In this document: positions 35,140 to 43,313 of the stretch, piece after piece
How positions within the stretch are numbered: position 1 is the first letter of the stretch
Layout: each line of letters opens with the position of its first letter
Assembly: GCF_009662475.1 (NCBI RefSeq)
Contig: NZ_CP045571.1
Coordinates: 2,168,501 to 2,232,500 of the forward strand
DNA: 64,000 nucleotides
From: Acidithiobacillus thiooxidans ATCC 19377
Lineage (GTDB): Bacteria; Pseudomonadota; Gammaproteobacteria; Acidithiobacillales; Acidithiobacillaceae
Direction of reading: 5' to 3'
Position numbers and translations under genes: made by a program
Notes under the pieces: generated by a model
Database searches by the model: none
Told to the model about the DNA's origin: nothing
The model's input: only the letters and a program-made list of their open reading frames with translations

Positions 35140-35850
35140 TCAATGCCCTCCTTGCGGGTTAGGAATCATTCCTGGTGGCGGAACCATAAGATTCGATGGG
35201 GGAGCCCCATTAGACGGAGAAAAAGGTGGCGGAGAATAGGACCCGACAGGATTACCAGAGGATGTGCTCCCTTGTTGCGCGGTGTATCCGCCTGACATCA
35301 TCAACAAAACTGGCGTCTTCCCTTTATGACTGGCAAGCACCCCTTGCGGGCCGATATGCTGTATAACCCAGTGCCCAACTCGATTCCCGGTAAATACCGG
35401 TAGCACTCCGCCGTTCGGTAAGGCTAATGTCGCCTGATAACGGCCTTGCGCACCGGAGATAGACAGCACGCGCGGGAGATTGGATATATGAGAAGCGGTT
35501 GATGTCCCCACCTGCTGTATGGAGGGCATTATGGGCGGGATAGATGACTGCGGGAACGCGGATGCGGAAGGGTTTGATGGCTTATTGCTGCCTGCCTTCT
35601 TCCCGGAAAGAACATCCGCAATTTCTTTTTTTAACTTGGCGACTTCCAGTTGAGCCTGGAGCACGGGTATCTGCGACTGTACAGACGCCAGTGACTGAAC
35701 CGTTTCCGCTGTGTTATTGGGCGCAACCGTTTCTGGTGAACCGTTCACCGATGAAGCGGATAAAAGCGATGAAGCCGATGCCATCCCACTTCCACACAAC
35801 AATAACACCCCAAAGAATGGGATATTCCAGACTGCTTTACGGTTGATCAT
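35140..35850 (-). CDS. pilP: PilP-like periplasmic pilus protein
   Basis: The 236-residue protein has a signal sequence (MINRKAVWNIPFFGVLLLCG), a glutamine/leucine coiled-coil (VQSQIPVLQAQLEVAKLKKEI) and a small beta domain (VLSISGAQGRYQATLALP then GGVLPVFTGNRVG). The C-terminus is proline-rich. PilP proteins link the inner-membrane platform with the secretin. It overlaps pilO by 14 bp in the conserved pilN-O-P-Q order. Confidence 0.82.
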   Translation of the reverse strand: MINRKAVWNIPFFGVLLLCGSGMASASSLLSASSVNGSPETVAPNNTAETVQSLASVQSQIPVLQAQLEVAKLKKEIADVLSGKKAGSNKPSNPSASAFPQSSIPPIMPSIQQVGTSTASHISNLPRVLSISGAQGRYQATLALPNGGVLPVFTGNRVGHWVIQHIGPQGVLASHKGKTPVLLMMSGGYTAQQGSTSSGNPVGSYSPPPFSPSNGAPPSNLMVPPPGMIPNPQGGH

Positions 35851-37237
35851 GCATAACTCCTTGAGGAATGACTTTGTCCTTGTCCGATGCGTGAATAGGC
35901 TTCAATGGCAAGGCGACAGCGGGACGATGCATCATGTCAACCGGTCTGTTGCGTACGTACAAATTCCCATACATGGTGACCTCTTGCGCTTCGTTTTTTT
36001 CTTTTTTGCTGGACATGACCGGATACACCATGCGCGTCCAGCGTAACCCGGGTAAGGTCTCCCAGGTTCTGTTCATGGCCAGCGCATCCAGTGGGCCTTG
36101 CATGGACACCGAGAACACTTTCCACAACTTTTTCTGGGCGTCCGCGATCGGTGGAGTCTTCGCCCCGGGCAATCGGGAAACGGGAGAAACTGAAGACGAA
36201 AGAGAGACGTGGATAGCCACATGCGTAAGTTGCGCCATGCCATACAACTTTCGCAAAGCCACAGAAGACCGTAACAAAACACCATTTCTGGATGCGGGGA
36301 TCGAAAGTCCGTTTATAAACTGATCAATTTCTGATCCCTGATGGGATATGGCCCCGGGAGGCGATACCAACATCGTGGCACCGGGCGACCACTTCCAGGT
36401 TAGATTAAAGTGTTGCGAGGATAAATGCGCACCACCCGGCGCTTGTTGGCAAGATACGGCACTTAACAGCCATCCATGATCAGAAAGAGGGATCCCAGAC
36501 ATGCCATGTAGGCATCCCTCCAAAAAAGTAAACGGTCCAGCAAATTGGAGCCACGGAACGTTTGCTTTGGCTTTCTGTTCCATCATAGCCCGTTCAATCG
36601 CCAAGCGATGCATCAATGCGGCCCGCTTCGCCTGCTCTATTTGCTCATTGACATAATTCAAGTAAATAACCCCGCCAATGACAGCCGTTCCAACCACGCC
36701 GCTATAAATCAGAACCGGCAACCAAGTATTCTTGCGAATATCTCGTATGGGCTTTTGTTTTACCGATTTAGACACCAATTCAAGCAGTTTTTCGGTAGTA
36801 TCGTTGACCGTAAGACGCCATGCGTCATAAGACGCATGTTCCCGCATCCTTTTATCAACGGCGTCATAATCTCCGATAAAATCCCCGTCCGGAAGCACTT
36901 CATAGTTTTCTCGAACGGCGACATACCAGTATCGACCATCACCCAGATCGAAAACGCCCTGCCATGGCTCCTGCAAAACTTCGGCTACTGCAGCAGCCAA
37001 TGAATACATCTTCCCTTTGAATGGTTTCCCTTCATGACGGCCATCTTCATTCAAAACAGGTTCCGTAAACCCTGATTGAATGGCCCCCGCTTGCGTTCGC
37101 CGCACAGCGACCATGAAGTCTTTATTGCGGGCGCCATCTTTTAATATCTTTTTGGATGGATAGCGATCCTCATGCCGCCAATACATGCCCGCCACAAAAA
37201 CGCGGCGATCTCCGGGCAACCGAATAAGTGTCCCCAT
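35837..37237 (-). CDS. pilO: PilO-like pilus assembly protein
   Basis: The 466-residue protein has a cytoplasmic N-terminal domain (residues 1-165, RLPGDRRVFVAGMYWRHED), a transmembrane helix at about 172-195 (WLPVLIYSGVVGTAVIGGVI), a short coiled coil, and a large periplasmic domain with two cysteines (LEGCLHGMSG and SCQQAP). This matches PilO2 proteins of type IVB pili, which join the inner membrane to the secretin. Sits directly after pilN with one base between. Confidence 0.85.
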   Translation of the reverse strand: MGTLIRLPGDRRVFVAGMYWRHEDRYPSKKILKDGARNKDFMVAVRRTQAGAIQSGFTEPVLNEDGRHEGKPFKGKMYSLAAAVAEVLQEPWQGVFDLGDGRYWYVAVRENYEVLPDGDFIGDYDAVDKRMREHASYDAWRLTVNDTTEKLLELVSKSVKQKPIRDIRKNTWLPVLIYSGVVGTAVIGGVIYLNYVNEQIEQAKRAALMHRLAIERAMMEQKAKANVPWLQFAGPFTFLEGCLHGMSGIPLSDHGWLLSAVSCQQAPGGAHLSSQHFNLTWKWSPGATMLVSPPGAISHQGSEIDQFINGLSIPASRNGVLLRSSVALRKLYGMAQLTHVAIHVSLSSSVSPVSRLPGAKTPPIADAQKKLWKVFSVSMQGPLDALAMNRTWETLPGLRWTRMVYPVMSSKKEKNEAQEVTMYGNLYVRNRPVDMMHRPAVALPLKPIHASDKDKVIPQGVMHDQP

Positions 37238-37238
37238 T

Positions 37239-38909
37239 TTAGAGAATCCGCGCTGTGATCACGATGGCGATCATCTGTTTGGAAGTGCTGGCGTCAGCAC
37301 CGCCGCCCAGCAACGGCATATACGGACTGCCAACCCCATTGTGCGTCACATTGCTGCCTGACTGAGAGAACCCGGTAAGCAGTAGTGTCTGCCCTGGCTT
37401 TAAGCTGACGGACTGCTGAAAGGTGCTGCTATCCACCGTGGGTACCTGAATACTGTTTCCACCAGACGAGATGGTGTCCAGCGAAACCAGGTTGCTAATG
37501 GTCATGTTCATCCCTAACAACACGCGACCGTTATCAATGCGTGGCAAGAACATAGCCGTAAAGCCTGTCGTCACAGTGCCCGGGACCAGTCCACTGGTGG
37601 CTCCCACGTTAGCGGTGCTCGTCGTGCTGTTCTCAGCAAGGTAGGAGGTCTGTTGAGCCACCTGAATCGGCGCCGGCTGACCGTTCATGCTCATAGCAGA
37701 GCGACTGAACACCTGGGTAACATTGCCCAAAGTAGACAACGCCTGTACCGCCACCTGACTGCCGCTAGTCTGACTCAATGCACCATTGGCAGTGGACAAC
37801 ACGCTTGCACCCAACGACATGGGCGACACATTGCCTGTAGGCGCAGGAGGCGCCACACCTTGCAAGCTGACGCCATATTGCTTGCCGAGGCTGTTGAATA
37901 TTCCGGAAAGGTTTAATCCATAGTTTTGCTCGTTATTAATCTGCACATTGTACACTTGCACAGAGATAATCACCTGACGCGATAATTGCCGGGTCAAGCT
38001 GTGTACCCATTGCCGTACACGATCGACCTGTGGTGGTGTCCCTGTCACCGTCAATGTTCCCGTAGAGCTATCCGCGAACACGCGCGCCGAGCCGCCGGCT
38101 ACTGTTTGGGCAGCCTTCTCCAGGTTCCCCCAGACGTTGACCTTGGACGTATTCTCTATGTCCGTAGTGCCAGTGGAAGTATCTGATTGAGAAGACCCGC
38201 TAATTCCAGCGCTTCCACCATTGATCGCGGACATTCCAGTCGTTGCCCCACCCGTACTGCTGGAACCTCCACTACTGTTTGCGCCGGCGGCAGCGATAAT
38301 AGAGCCGCTGGAATCGGTAACCCATGACAAGGCTGGTATGGAAAACGTTCTTGTTTCCGTGTAAAAAATGTGTACCGCGCCTCCGTAGTATTTCCACCAG
38401 AGACCGTCTTTTGCGGTAATATAGCGCAACAACCCCGCCACGCTGCCGTTCCAGTTGAGAGAAATGCCGGTCCTTGCGTAACCAGAAGCCCCATTAGATG
38501 CTCCACCAAAAGAGGGGATACCAGCAGACGTGCTAGGTAATGGCGGGAGCATTCCTGGTGCCCCCGTCGCACTTTTCTGGGACATTAAATTATCAATATG
38601 TACAGGGACGCCGGTTAGCTGACTGATCCGCGCCCCGATTTCACGAATGGTGAGCGGGTTAGAGGAGACCAGCGTAATGGATTGCTTCAATACAGCAGGC
38701 ACCCTATGCCGTACACCCACTACCGAGCCCATCAGATACGGGGTGTTGACCATGCTCACTACGGCTGGCTGCTTGGGCGGCTGATAGCTGGCGATGGACT
38801 GTTCAGCCTGCGTCTGGTCTACATGCGCCTGATGAAACGTCGCGCATCCCGCCAAGGTAAACGGGAGAATGGCTGCCGCAACTGCCATCTTCAATAAATG
38901 ATTACGCAT
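37239..38909 (-). CDS. pilN: PilN outer-membrane secretin lipoprotein
   Basis: The 556-residue lipoprotein has lipobox LAGC (Cys22), N-domains with REIGARISQLTGVPVHIDNL and TLTVTGTPPQVDRVRQWVHS, and a C-terminal secretin beta-barrel domain (about 370-555). That domain includes GNSIQVPTVDSSTFQQSVSL and KPGQTLLLTGF. It forms the outer-membrane ring for the pilus. A Ser/Gly-rich loop is present between the N-domains. Overlaps the EAL gene by 8 bp. Confidence 0.92.
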   Translation of the reverse strand: MRNHLLKMAVAAAILPFTLAGCATFHQAHVDQTQAEQSIASYQPPKQPAVVSMVNTPYLMGSVVGVRHRVPAVLKQSITLVSSNPLTIREIGARISQLTGVPVHIDNLMSQKSATGAPGMLPPLPSTSAGIPSFGGASNGASGYARTGISLNWNGSVAGLLRYITAKDGLWWKYYGGAVHIFYTETRTFSIPALSWVTDSSGSIIAAAGANSSGGSSSTGGATTGMSAINGGSAGISGSSQSDTSTGTTDIENTSKVNVWGNLEKAAQTVAGGSARVFADSSTGTLTVTGTPPQVDRVRQWVHSLTRQLSRQVIISVQVYNVQINNEQNYGLNLSGIFNSLGKQYGVSLQGVAPPAPTGNVSPMSLGASVLSTANGALSQTSGSQVAVQALSTLGNVTQVFSRSAMSMNGQPAPIQVAQQTSYLAENSTTSTANVGATSGLVPGTVTTGFTAMFLPRIDNGRVLLGMNMTISNLVSLDTISSGGNSIQVPTVDSSTFQQSVSLKPGQTLLLTGFSQSGSNVTHNGVGSPYMPLLGGGADASTSKQMIAIVITARIL

Positions 38910-39582
38910 TCTTCTCTCCCTCTTCGTCCGTCATGATTCCTTTCTTTGCTTCCATGTCGTTGCTCTTGTCCTTTTGGGTCCAGAACCATCCCTGCCCCAG
39001 GTGCGCACCCGCTGCCAGGGCCAGCCGGTAGTCGGCGTCATCTTCCACCCATTCCACGACCACGCGGGCGCCGTTGTGGGACAGGTGCTGACAAAGTCCC
39101 CGCAGATATTCCGGACCCTTGTCGCGAACCGACTGAAAATAGGGTCCGTCAATCTTGCAAAAGCTCGCCTTGATGCTACCTGCGCGGCCCAATCCATCGA
39201 CACCGCCGCCAGCGCCAATGTCGTCGATGGCAATACGGAAACCCAGCCTCTTGAAAAAATTGAGCTTCGCCAGCACATCCACGAGTTTCTCGTCGTGAAA
39301 CGATTGCTCCGTCCACTCGATGACGATCCGGCCGGCCTGTTCACGCAGGGCGCGAACGGACCTGGAGATGTGCGGGTCCAGCAATTGCTGCCCATCCAAG
39401 TTCAAAAACAGCAATCCAGACAAATCCGGCAGTAGCGCCGGTATTTCCCGCGCGAGAAAGCCATACCAGTCGCGCCATGCCTGTTCGTCCCAGTCAGGAC
39501 AGCATTTATCTCCAGCCAGCAGTTCGTAACCGACAGGCTTTCCAGTCAGCAGGTCCACGATGGGTTCCAGACGGTATTTCAT
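38902..39582 (-). CDS. EAL-domain c-di-GMP phosphodiesterase in the pil operon
   Basis: The 226-residue single-domain protein keeps the EAL catalytic set. The EAL box is YELL (Glu19 kept), with Asn in LFLNLDGQQLLD, Glu in IVIEWTEQ, the DD pair in AIDDIGAGGG, Lys in FCKIDGPYF, Glu in VVEWVED and Gln in GQGWFW. It therefore probably hydrolyses c-di-GMP to pGpG. No GGDEF or membrane segment is present. It is co-translated with a small membrane protein upstream and pilN downstream. Together with the MshEN domain of PilQ it suggests local control of pilus extension. Confidence 0.87.
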   Translation of the reverse strand: MKYRLEPIVDLLTGKPVGYELLAGDKCCPDWDEQAWRDWYGFLAREIPALLPDLSGLLFLNLDGQQLLDPHISRSVRALREQAGRIVIEWTEQSFHDEKLVDVLAKLNFFKRLGFRIAIDDIGAGGGVDGLGRAGSIKASFCKIDGPYFQSVRDKGPEYLRGLCQHLSHNGARVVVEWVEDDADYRLALAAGAHLGQGWFWTQKDKSNDMEAKKGIMTDEEGEKNA

Positions 39583-39773
39583 AGTATGTTGTCCTCGATG
39601 ACGGTGATGCCGTAATCCAGCAGCAGGGTTTGCAACTGTTTTTCCAGCGCAGAAAAGTCCATGAGTACCATCGCGGCAGCTATGGTCAGCGCGCTACCTA
39701 ACCGCCCCGCCCACACCCACACCCACAACGGCACGGAAAACCGGATCCGGCGCAAGGCCGAGATGACCGTCAT
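39579..39773 (-). CDS. Small membrane protein between pilT and the EAL gene
   Basis: The 64-residue protein has a basic N-terminus, one transmembrane segment (VPLWVWVWAGRLGSALTIAA through AMVLM) and a short tail. It overlaps both neighbours by 4 bp (ATGA junctions), so it is surely in the operon. It could tether or regulate the EAL protein, but this is inferred from position alone. Confidence 0.55.
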   Translation of the reverse strand: MTVISALRRIRFSVPLWVWVWAGRLGSALTIAAAMVLMDFSALEKQLQTLLLDYGITVIEDNIL

Positions 39774-40471
39774 GGGTGCTCCCCTAAACGCGCGAGTACC
39801 TGCCGATAATGGGCGAGCACCGCTGGCACATACGCCTGCGTCTGGCGGAACGGCGGGATGCGATACCCTGCATTCCTGACCGCCTGCCCGCCTGCGTTGT
39901 AACCGGCCAGCACCAAAGGCCAGCTATGGAACTCCAAAGCCAGGTGCCGTAAATACCGTGCACCAGCCAGCATTGCGGCCTCCGGATTGAACGGCGATCC
40001 CCGTCCGTAATGCGTCCAGGTTGCCGGGATGAACTGCATCAGCCCTTGCGCACCGGCAGGGCTGACCGCATTCGGGTCAAAACCGCTTTCCTGCGCGGCC
40101 ACCGCCAGCAACATGCTCGCAGGAACCCCCGTCTCTGCCTGCGCCTGGTTGGCGTACTGGACGATGCGCTGCGGAATGGATGGCAAGGCAGAGGGGTAAA
40201 TAAAATGCCCCTGTGCGCCCAATGACGGTGTACCGTCCCCCTGATACATCCGCTCTACGGCCAGAATCCAGGTTCCCGCCGCAATGCCCCAGCAGCGGTG
40301 TTTACGCACAGTAGCAACGGGAAAGCCGTAGGCACCCAGTACCGGCAGCCATTGTGCGGGAACCCCCATCGGGCCTATGCCACTGGCATGCTTTGCAGCC
40401 GTCATGACTCGTTCGATGGCCGGAACAGGGACGTGATAGGCGGTGGACGCTTGGGCTATGCAGGCAAGCAT
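39770..40471 (-). CDS. pilT: PilT-like lytic transglycosylase
   Basis: The 233-residue protein starts at MLACIAQAST with AGGAGG 8 nt upstream. It contains an SLT domain (about residues 110-230) with the catalytic Glu in LLAVAAQESGFDPNAVSPAG, then GLMQFIPATW and VLAGYNAGGQAVRNAG. In R64-like systems PilT is this peptidoglycan-cutting enzyme, not the retraction ATPase of the same name. The N-terminal 60 residues (YHVPVPAIERVMTAAKHASG) resemble a degenerate second copy of the fold. Confidence 0.9.
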   Translation of the reverse strand: MLACIAQASTAYHVPVPAIERVMTAAKHASGIGPMGVPAQWLPVLGAYGFPVATVRKHRCWGIAAGTWILAVERMYQGDGTPSLGAQGHFIYPSALPSIPQRIVQYANQAQAETGVPASMLLAVAAQESGFDPNAVSPAGAQGLMQFIPATWTHYGRGSPFNPEAAMLAGARYLRHLALEFHSWPLVLAGYNAGGQAVRNAGYRIPPFRQTQAYVPAVLAHYRQVLARLGEHP

Positions 40472-40567
40472 GTCATAGCCTCCTGCGGAAAATTGGCGGG
40501 GGTACATCCTTTTTCGTACACTGAGGTCCCATTTAACCATGTTGCACGAATCAAAGGAGTAATCCCC

Positions 40568-41128
40568 ATGAAACCATGTTTCAGAAAAAAATATCGCTTT
40601 TCGGCTGTGAGTGTCATCGCTGTGTTAGGATTTTTAGCGCCGGTACCCAGTTTTGCTGATACGTCTTTTGTGCAGTATGCAATTCCATTTACAGTGTTCC
40701 ATAAAAACAAAGAAATATGGTCAAGCGTAATGATCTTTAATACGTCCGATATTCGTGCCCAACATTCATGGTCATCAAGTCTTGACAGAATTGCATATCC
40801 GGAAGTGGTGTGCGCGACAAAAGGAAGTTCAACTACTCGAACCTTTAAGTCAGCTATCCTTAGTAATGGTTTTTCTGCTGATTCTCGTTTAGTGAACAAC
40901 GGGAAAAGTATTGCCATTACCATAAAAAAGATGCAAGCAAGCCCAGTAACAAAGCAAGTTATGCTGATCATGAAGCAGCCAATATCAGCATGTAAAACGG
41001 TTATGCCCAAGCAGCTGACAAGCATCAATAGAACCATAACAACACTGGCATCAGACCATGTCGGCGTTGTTGATTTGGGAAATGGATATCGTCTTAAATA
41101 CAGCATCAGTTCCTCAATCTTTGGTTGA
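40568..41128 (+). CDS. Secreted hypothetical protein, divergent from pilT
   Basis: The 186-residue protein has AAGGAG upstream and a signal peptide ending at SFAD (about residue 31). The mature part is beta-rich with two cysteines (VVCATKG and SACKTVM). It is one of the few plus-strand genes in the pilus region and faces the secreted gene at 41176 across a perfect hairpin. Base composition is more AT-rich than its neighbours. No family recognised; possibly a separate acquisition. Confidence 0.6.
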   Translation: MKPCFRKKYRFSAVSVIAVLGFLAPVPSFADTSFVQYAIPFTVFHKNKEIWSSVMIFNTSDIRAQHSWSSSLDRIAYPEVVCATKGSSTTRTFKSAILSNGFSADSRLVNNGKSIAITIKKMQASPVTKQVMLIMKQPISACKTVMPKQLTSINRTITTLASDHVGVVDLGNGYRLKYSISSSIFG

Positions 41129-41142
41129 TTCGTTTGTTTGTT

Positions 41143-41173
41143 CTGATGCGCCACCCGTATTGTGGCGCATCAG
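41143..41173. terminator. Perfect 12-bp stem-loop between convergent genes
   Basis: ctgatgcgccac and gtggcgcatcag flank a 7-nt loop. It sits between two convergent stop codons, so it may end transcription in both directions. Neither side has a good U-tract, so it is not a canonical intrinsic terminator. Confidence 0.5.
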
Positions 41174-41175
41174 GC

Positions 41176-41670
41176 TTATCGTGCTCGACTCACAGTTAAA
41201 GAAATATCCCCTGTTTTAGGATTAAAACCATGCAACACCATCAACTGACCTTTCTGCAAAAACAATGCGTCCTGAAAATTTTGTGTGCTGACTTCTGGCA
41301 AAACGATGGTTTGCCCGTCTGCAACGAGGGTGCCCATTTTAATGAGCCGCGTGTCCGCCAGCTTCAGGTGAACGACACCATGGTTTTTCCGGGATTCAGA
41401 CAATACGCCACTGACGCCCGTAGTGATGAAGCCCGGCAATAGGGACACTTTGCCATTTTTGATTTTCGATGCTGCGGGATAACTAATTTTCCGTGTTACG
41501 GAAAACGGTGCAGGAGCACCCGGAATGGTCGAAATTGATACATTGGAAATTTTTTTCCCATTGTTCATCACCTTTACGGTGTAAACAGCATGGCCTTCAG
41601 CCGAAGCCATAGCCGCCACTGGAACTATCATCAAACTCAAAACAGCACCAAACATCACTTTCTTCAACAT
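41176..41670 (-). CDS. Small secreted protein with secretin C-terminal-like segment
   Basis: The 164-residue protein has a signal peptide ending AMAS. Its C-terminal third (GQTIVLPEVSTQNFQDALFL then QKGQLMVLHGFNP) lines up with the PilN secretin segment (NSIQVPTVDSSTFQQSVSL, KPGQTLLLTGF). It therefore seems to hold the secretin lip/strand motif without the rest of the domain. It could bind or plug the PilN ring, or be a reduced secretin paralogue. Gene lies 27 bp downstream of the next one in the operon. Confidence 0.6.
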   Translation of the reverse strand: MLKKVMFGAVLSLMIVPVAAMASAEGHAVYTVKVMNNGKKISNVSISTIPGAPAPFSVTRKISYPAASKIKNGKVSLLPGFITTGVSGVLSESRKNHGVVHLKLADTRLIKMGTLVADGQTIVLPEVSTQNFQDALFLQKGQLMVLHGFNPKTGDISLTVSRAR

Positions 41671-41697
41671 AGCATTACTCCTTTTAATGAATGAGTC

Positions 41698-42258
41698 TTA
41701 CTCATACGTCGCGCCGATCCACGTTGCTTGCAATTCGTTTTGTTTCCCCGCATCCCCCGCCAGTTTCCCTTCTGCAGCAGAAACGGGGTTTTTTGACAAG
41801 TAATACATTTTCGATATTGGGGAATAAGCCTGTTCTAGTGAGCCTTTAGTAGCCAATTTCGCCGCCATGGAAGGTACGACAGACTTCCATACCATCGTTT
41901 GACTCTGTTGACTTTGGCCTGTGACCAGAGGTCGCCGTTGCCAGACAATAAAGCTCAATTTGGCTTTATTTCCCTTTATTTCCTGGAATTTCAATGTGTA
42001 GCTGTACGGGTAACCTAACACTATGGACACGCTTGGTAAGGCGGTTGATACGTCTACATTGGTTATCCATTGAAATGGCTGCCCATGAATTTTCCCGTGT
42101 ATAAAAACGGTTCCAATGTGGTTATGCGAGAGAACCTTTATGTCATGCAAATAAAGGGCATACTGGCTACCCACATAAAGCACAGAACCGATAATGCCGA
42201 CGGACAGCAATCCGACAAGAGCGCCCTGCAGAGGTTTCATGCCCCACCACCTGCGCAT
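41698..42258 (-). CDS. Single-pass membrane protein of the pil region
   Basis: The 186-residue protein starts at MRRWWGMKPLQ right after the stop of the chimeric ORF. It has one N-terminal transmembrane helix (GALVGLLSVGIIGSVLYVG) and a periplasmic domain without cysteines that ends GATYE. No family recognised. Possibly an assembly factor between PilL and the secreted protein downstream. Confidence 0.6.
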   Translation of the reverse strand: MRRWWGMKPLQGALVGLLSVGIIGSVLYVGSQYALYLHDIKVLSHNHIGTVFIHGKIHGQPFQWITNVDVSTALPSVSIVLGYPYSYTLKFQEIKGNKAKLSFIVWQRRPLVTGQSQQSQTMVWKSVVPSMAAKLATKGSLEQAYSPISKMYYLSKNPVSAAEGKLAGDAGKQNELQATWIGATYE

Positions 42259-42453
42259 CTAATGACCGCCTTTGTTGGCGGTATGGAATACCGTGTGGAC
42301 AGTTGTGCCATTCGCGGCCAATGGCACTAGCACGCCTCCTGCTTCACGAATTTCTCCCAAAAAAATACAATCCGGGTCCGTGCGTAAAGCTTTGCGCAAC
42401 CCTTCGGCAAAAACATCTGCCGTCATATCTTCGATTTTTTCTGAAGATTTCAC
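42259..42453 (-). CDS. Chimeric 64-residue ORF: ATPase fragment joined to PilL tail copy
   Basis: The first ~38 residues (VFAEGLRKALRTDPDCIFLG then EIREAGG) match the Walker B region of PilQ/PilT-type secretion ATPases (compare FAGKLKTALRQDPDIIMVGE in PilQ). The last ~20 (LAANGTTVHTVFHTANKGGH) match the PilL C-terminus encoded just upstream (LSANGANVHAVFHIANK). It has no Walker A, so no ATPase activity is expected. The GTG start overlaps the pilL stop. It looks like a recombination product that stays open; it may be translated but is probably non-functional. Confidence 0.6.
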   Translation of the reverse strand: MKSSEKIEDMTADVFAEGLRKALRTDPDCIFLGEIREAGGVLVPLAANGTTVHTVFHTANKGGH

Positions 42454-43313
42454 TCCCCGCCTCCTGCACCGTTAATGACCACCGTTTTGTTGGCGATATG
42501 GAAAACCGCATGGACGTTCGCACCGTTCGCGGACAACGCCTGGATCACCTGGCTGACCGCCTTCTGAAAATCTCCGCTGAACGTCGTGGTGTTCGGCACC
42601 TGCCAGTCCTCCGGCACCTGCCAGACCACTGTCCAGCCGGATTGTTTGGCCCACTTCTGAAGATCGGGCAGAATGAGATCACCACGATTCAAAATAAATA
42701 CCGGGGTAACACCAGACAGGGAAGGCGCTGCCACAGGCACCACAGGCCCTTCATGAAAATGGGCGGGCAATGAAGACTGGCTATTCCATGACGTGTATCC
42801 TTTGGTATCCAAAGGTTTCACTGCAGGTTCGGGCCTGACCCGCAAAAGCAGCGCTTGATGCGGCCAGTTCACCGTTCCGATCAATCCCGACTGGCCCAGG
42901 ACTATCCGTAAAGGCACCGTCCATGGCTGATTCCTGGCCTTCCAGGTGACAGCAATCCCGCCGGATATGCCGGGTTTTGCATAGACTTTCCAGCCTTCCG
43001 GCAGGATGAGGCGCAGGGCGTCCTTGATATTCATACCTTTGCCAAAGGAACTGTTTGTCTGCACGAATCCCGTTCCCTCCTGGGACAGGGTCGGCAACGG
43101 GGTCCAGGAAACATAACCATCCGGCAGGGTCGTATCCTGCGGGCTTGCAGCCTGCGAATGGCTTGCGCCCTGCAAGGGGCTTGCAGCCGGTGTCTGCAAT
43201 GGAACATCCACATGGAAAACCCCGGCCATGGCAGTCTGGCAGCCGCCAGACAGGCAGCATCCAGCCACCATCAGAGTGGTTAAAACCCGGATCCTTTGTT
43301 TCAGCGTGATCAT
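42450..43313 (-). CDS. pilL: PilL/TcpQ-like pilus lipoprotein
   Basis: The 287-residue lipoprotein (possible lipidated Cys19 or Cys25 in VAGCCLSGGC) has a linker of 18-bp-encoded blocks (ASPLQGASHSQAASPQ) and two TcpQ-like domains. The first is around residues 85-165 (MNIKDALRLILPEGWKVYAK) and the second around 200-287 (ILPDLQKWAKQSGWTVVWQV). PilL/TcpQ proteins chaperone the secretin in type IVB pili. It is the first pil gene, overlaps the acyltransferase-like gene by ATGA, and has a GCTATACC box 30 nt upstream. Confidence 0.82.
   Translation of the reverse strand: MITLKQRIRVLTTLMVAGCCLSGGCQTAMAGVFHVDVPLQTPAASPLQGASHSQAASPQDTTLPDGYVSWTPLPTLSQEGTGFVQTNSSFGKGMNIKDALRLILPEGWKVYAKPGISGGIAVTWKARNQPWTVPLRIVLGQSGLIGTVNWPHQALLLRVRPEPAVKPLDTKGYTSWNSQSSLPAHFHEGPVVPVAAPSLSGVTPVFILNRGDLILPDLQKWAKQSGWTVVWQVPEDWQVPNTTTFSGDFQKAVSQVIQALSANGANVHAVFHIANKTVVINGAGGGE
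43135..43188. repeat. 18-bp units in the pilL linker
   Basis: The run cctgcgggcttgcagcctgc, then gaatggcttgcgccctgcaa and ggggcttgcagcc, shares units with 16733-16768 and 50670-50705. Encoded residues are of the ASPLQG type. Confidence 0.82.

Noticed and set aside
39770-40471. PilT as a retraction ATPase
   Set aside because: The sequence is a lytic transglycosylase with an SLT domain; the ATPase of the PilT/TraJ type is the gene at 30724-31707.
41143-41173. Canonical rho-independent terminator
   Set aside because: The stem is perfect but neither side has a U-tract; kept only as a hairpin of uncertain function.
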